In this document: piece after piece, positions 61,090-64,000 of the stretch | How the letters are laid out: the number at the start of each line of letters is the position of its first letter | How positions within the stretch are numbered: position 1 is the stretch's first letter | NCBI RefSeq assembly: GCF_005239225.2 | Contig: NC_133287.1 | Coordinates: 16,744,519 to 16,808,518, forward strand | Length of the DNA: 64,000 bases | Reading direction: 5' to 3' | From: Populus alba | Lineage: Eukaryota > Streptophyta > Magnoliopsida > Malpighiales > Salicaceae | Translations under genes and position numbers: made by a program | The notes under the pieces: model-generated | The model's database searches: none | What the model was told of the DNA's origin: nothing | What the model saw: only the letters and a program-made list of their open reading frames with translations

Positions 61090-62136
61090 TTTTGTGTTTT
61101 AAAAGTATTTTTAAAAAAAAATTATTTTTTTTTAATTTTTTTTTTACTTCAAATTAATATTTTTTTGTGTTTTCAAATCATTTTAATGTGCTGATATAAA
61201 AAATAATTTTTAAAAAATAAAAAAATACTATTTTAATTCATTTCTAAATAAAAAACACATTAAAAAATAATTATAACTACACTTTCATACACACTCTAAC
61301 CAAGAAGTTAGGCAAGCAAGAAGGAATGGTTTAACTTTAGAAAATGGAAAAATTACAAGTTCACATAAATTATGTTTTTTTATTTTTTGTGGACTCCAAG
61401 TTGCAAACCCTCTTCTTACGAAAATAAAGTAGACTTTTTTAATTTTAAGGGGTGTAATTTAATTGATTAGGTTTTAAGTTTGTTTTTAGAGATTATCAAT
61501 TCGAGTTTCACAAACCTCATGGTTACTGGAAGCTTATATAATTGTTAATTTTAAGGCGTGTAGAATTAGTCGAACTGAGTGAAAGCTGATCTGAATACCC
61601 ATATTAATAAATAAATAAATAAAATAGACCTTACATGATTGAAGATTTTTTTTTTTTTTTTATGAACTAATTTTAAAATTAACATGACCTGACACAACTA
61701 GCTGTAAATCTTGAAGAAGTAGTTCATGTAACTCAAAGGAACTTACAGATATCTCAGTAACTGTAAATATCCAAAATACAAAACATCGCATCCTTAATCT
61801 GAACAAGAGAGAAAGCTTCTGGGTATGAAACTCTTTCAAATCAACAAGCCAGTCAGTCAACCACGACTTGGTCCTAAGGTTCACCACTTGCATTGGGTCC
61901 CTCATTGTCGGTTGTCATGTCATTGTCTAAAATAATCTCCCTTTCTCCTTTGATTTTCTTTTTAAAAATAAAAACATCCCATGGTTTTTTTTTAAATATA
62001 TATATTTTTTATATTTTTAAATTGTTTTAATATATTGATGTTAAAAAAATAAAAAAAAAAAAATTATTTTAATATAATTACAAGTAAAAGACACTTTAAA
62101 AAATAGCAACAATTATAATATCAAACAGATTTTTAA
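61090..62136. repeat. AT-rich dispersed repeat family A copies, with intervening unique DNA
   Basis: Copies at about 61090-61300 and 61985-62110. The sequence between (61310-61980) is unique-looking. It contains a minus open frame (61905-61660) starting with ATG, but I cannot assign it to a family. Confidence 0.6.
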
Positions 62137-62316
62137 GGTGTGTTTGGAATAGATGTACAGTGAGGTATGGTTGGGTTTTATTTTATGGGAAACATAAGAA
62201 AAAAAAAAAAAATATATATATATATATATATTACTTTTAGTCAGGCGTGATTTATAGGAATTGTACCTTAAAAAATATTAATCACATTTCATCGTATCTC
62301 TATCCCAAACACACAC
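62137..62316. mobile_element. MITE with GTGTGTTTGGRATAGA termini
   Basis: The left end GGTGTGTTTGGAATAGATGTAC is mirrored by the reverse complement of the right end, GTGTGTGTTTGGGATAGAGATAC. The interior holds a poly-A/(TA)n stretch. It is 180 bp with no coding capacity. Confidence 0.65.
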
Positions 62317-64000
62317 TTACAATACCATTTTTTTTTTATTGGTTTGTTTTGAAATGAAAGAAAAGTTAACAAACCATGTGAACGTTTGATTTTGTATTAA
62401 AATATATTTTTTAAAATTATTTTTTTGAAAAAGATCAAATTTTTAATTTTGTTAATAGCTTTGATGTGTTAATATTAAAAATTAAAAATATATATTTTAA
62501 AATATTTTCAATAAAAAAAATACTTTTATAAATAAAATGCACCAACATACTAGACACGTAACATAACACGGATACTTTCAATTTCCCTTGAAAGGAACCA
62601 CAGCAACGAAACTTTTGTCTTCCTGCGTCAGCCAAGTAAAGCAAACATTTAATTATCACACAAGGAACTTTAGTAGATCCCCAGAACCTTCCATAAAGAT
62701 CACACTTGCTGGTCAAGCTACCATTAATCGCTGAAATTGATAGCCAATTGGATTCAATCTTTTCAACTATTCTATTTGATGGAGGCCTCCTGACCGTTCA
62801 ATTATTTGCCCGTTGAGCACTCCCAGGCAAGTAGTTTCAATAAGCCCAGCCCCGGTATTTGTTTAATGTTCTTAGGCCGTGGACTTGAGATCATTGGTCT
62901 TTTTTTAATAACAAAAGGAAAAAAGAAAAAGAAAAAAGAGAGGGTATTTTGTTGATTAGGATATGATTCCAGGCAGCGTTTGGCAATCTTTTTTAATATA
63001 TATTTCATGATTTGTGACTCGATCAAGCGAGGCCCACGTAAAAGTAGATGCATCTTTTATTTTACTTTATTTTATTTTAACTTTGATCCACATTAACACG
63101 TCATCATTGAATATTTCAGTAATACCTTTTTGCATCTGATAAAAGGTGGGTGATCTTTCGGCTCTTTAGTTCTTGAAAGATCTTAGCAGTAAATTAAATT
63201 AATCACAGATAGTAGTTATAAGTGATTTGCACGCAATCAACATGTGTGCCCGCCTGCGTGTGACATCAGCGGGGGAAGGGGCTGCCCGACAGATAATTAT
63301 TTTTTATTATTATCCGGTAAAAATTAGGCCCATGCTTCCCTTCTTATCTTTTCAGCAATTTTTTTCTTCCAAAATCGTCATTGTTCTTGGCTCCTTGTGA
63401 TCGTCGACAGAATTATCGATGCTCTCGTTTATTCTTTTATAACAAATATGCTAAAGGTGAAGGTGATTTCCTAATAATAGACACACTTTATTCACTCACT
63501 GCAACAGTCGAGTGATGTTTAAATTCTTGGCTACAAAAACAAAAAAAAATTGATTGTAATTGAATCGGGGTCTTTGGTATTTTTATAAGTTGCATTAGTT
63601 ATTGTTGATTTGTTTTCAAGTATTTTTATGTATTTAATTAATTGTTTTGGATAGAGATATTTAGGTTTTGTTTTTTAATACATGGTACAATTACACATGT
63701 ATCCTTATATTAAAGAAATTTAATTCATTAGGATAGGAGTACGAGGTTCCTTTTATCTTGGTTTTTTTGTTAATTATTAATTTGGTTAAAGATGATAATA
63801 TAATTTAACATTAAAATAATATTTTTTTTCTTCAAGAAAAGATAATGGTGTGTTGGAGCCTTGTATGTTAGACGGCGCATGTGGAGGCTTCTGGTGGTAA
63901 AAATTAGGTTTTCAATATATCATTTTATTCCTTGTCATTTTTTCTTCTATAATAGGTGGCACATGTAGTCAAAATATGATCGATTTATCATCAATAACAC
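62317..64000. other. Intergenic to window end; one more family A copy, no recognised gene
   Basis: An AT-rich family A copy lies at about 62395-62535. Positions 62560-62900 and 63230-63430 are of mixed composition and could be regulatory or UTR sequence of a gene beyond the window. No coding exon is supported. Confidence 0.5.

Overview
This is a plant nuclear window. The genes have many introns with GT-AG borders (one GC-AG), there is a eukaryotic tRNA-Gln(CTG) with a Pol III T-run, and LINE, Ty3/gypsy, SINE, TRIM and MITE debris is abundant. The protein families present are SKIP22-like F-box, BTB/POZ, NFD6, the complex I 23-kDa subunit, cytosolic PheRS alpha and an At2g16250-like LRR receptor kinase. 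The dense set of very AT-rich dispersed elements resembles Salicaceae, most likely Populus. That species call is inference.

Positions 1-20,300 are a rearranged duplication cluster. A LINE remnant (1-1634) abuts a fragment of a local repeat unit. A chimeric, decayed BTB copy (about 3402-4425) is followed by three copies of one unit in the orientations forward, inverted, forward (about 4225-8495, 8501-11750, 11771-16130). Each unit carries the 3' end of BTB exon 1, an AT-rich spacer, a block dense in ACCCAAG words, and a divergent SKIP22-like F-box gene. Copies 2 and 3 form a head-to-head inverted repeat with arms of more than 3 kb and a 20-nt loop inside BTB coding sequence. All three F-box copies are broken, each by different lesions. 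A further SKIP22-like gene (16648-17626, minus) is truncated and frameshifted. The intact two-exon BTB gene (18517-20295) lies beside the cluster and is the likely parent of the fragments.

Positions 20,300-29,700 hold three genes. An At1g01500-like gene (minus) has an in-frame stop at codon 10. A complete three-exon NFD6-like gene (26376-24358, minus) has an intron 2 that shares collinear blocks with the F-box units. Head-to-head with it is an eight-exon, intron-bearing pseudogene of the complex I subunit NDUFS8/TYKY.

Positions 29,700-51,000 hold the best-preserved genes. An 18-exon cytosolic phenylalanyl-tRNA synthetase alpha gene (34174-41493) can be read without a break as 492 aa. A decayed Ty3/gypsy chromovirus 3' end (43196-44660) and a tRNA-Gln gene follow. 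A four-exon LRR receptor pseudokinase gene (50872-46080, minus, 906 aa) includes a 23-nt micro-exon and a SINE with an 11-bp perfect target-site duplication.

Positions 51,000-64,000 are a gene-poor, AT-rich stretch. It contains minisatellite-like tandem repeats, MITEs, a small LINE RNase H fragment and many copies of one AT-rich dispersed repeat. I recognise no complete gene there.
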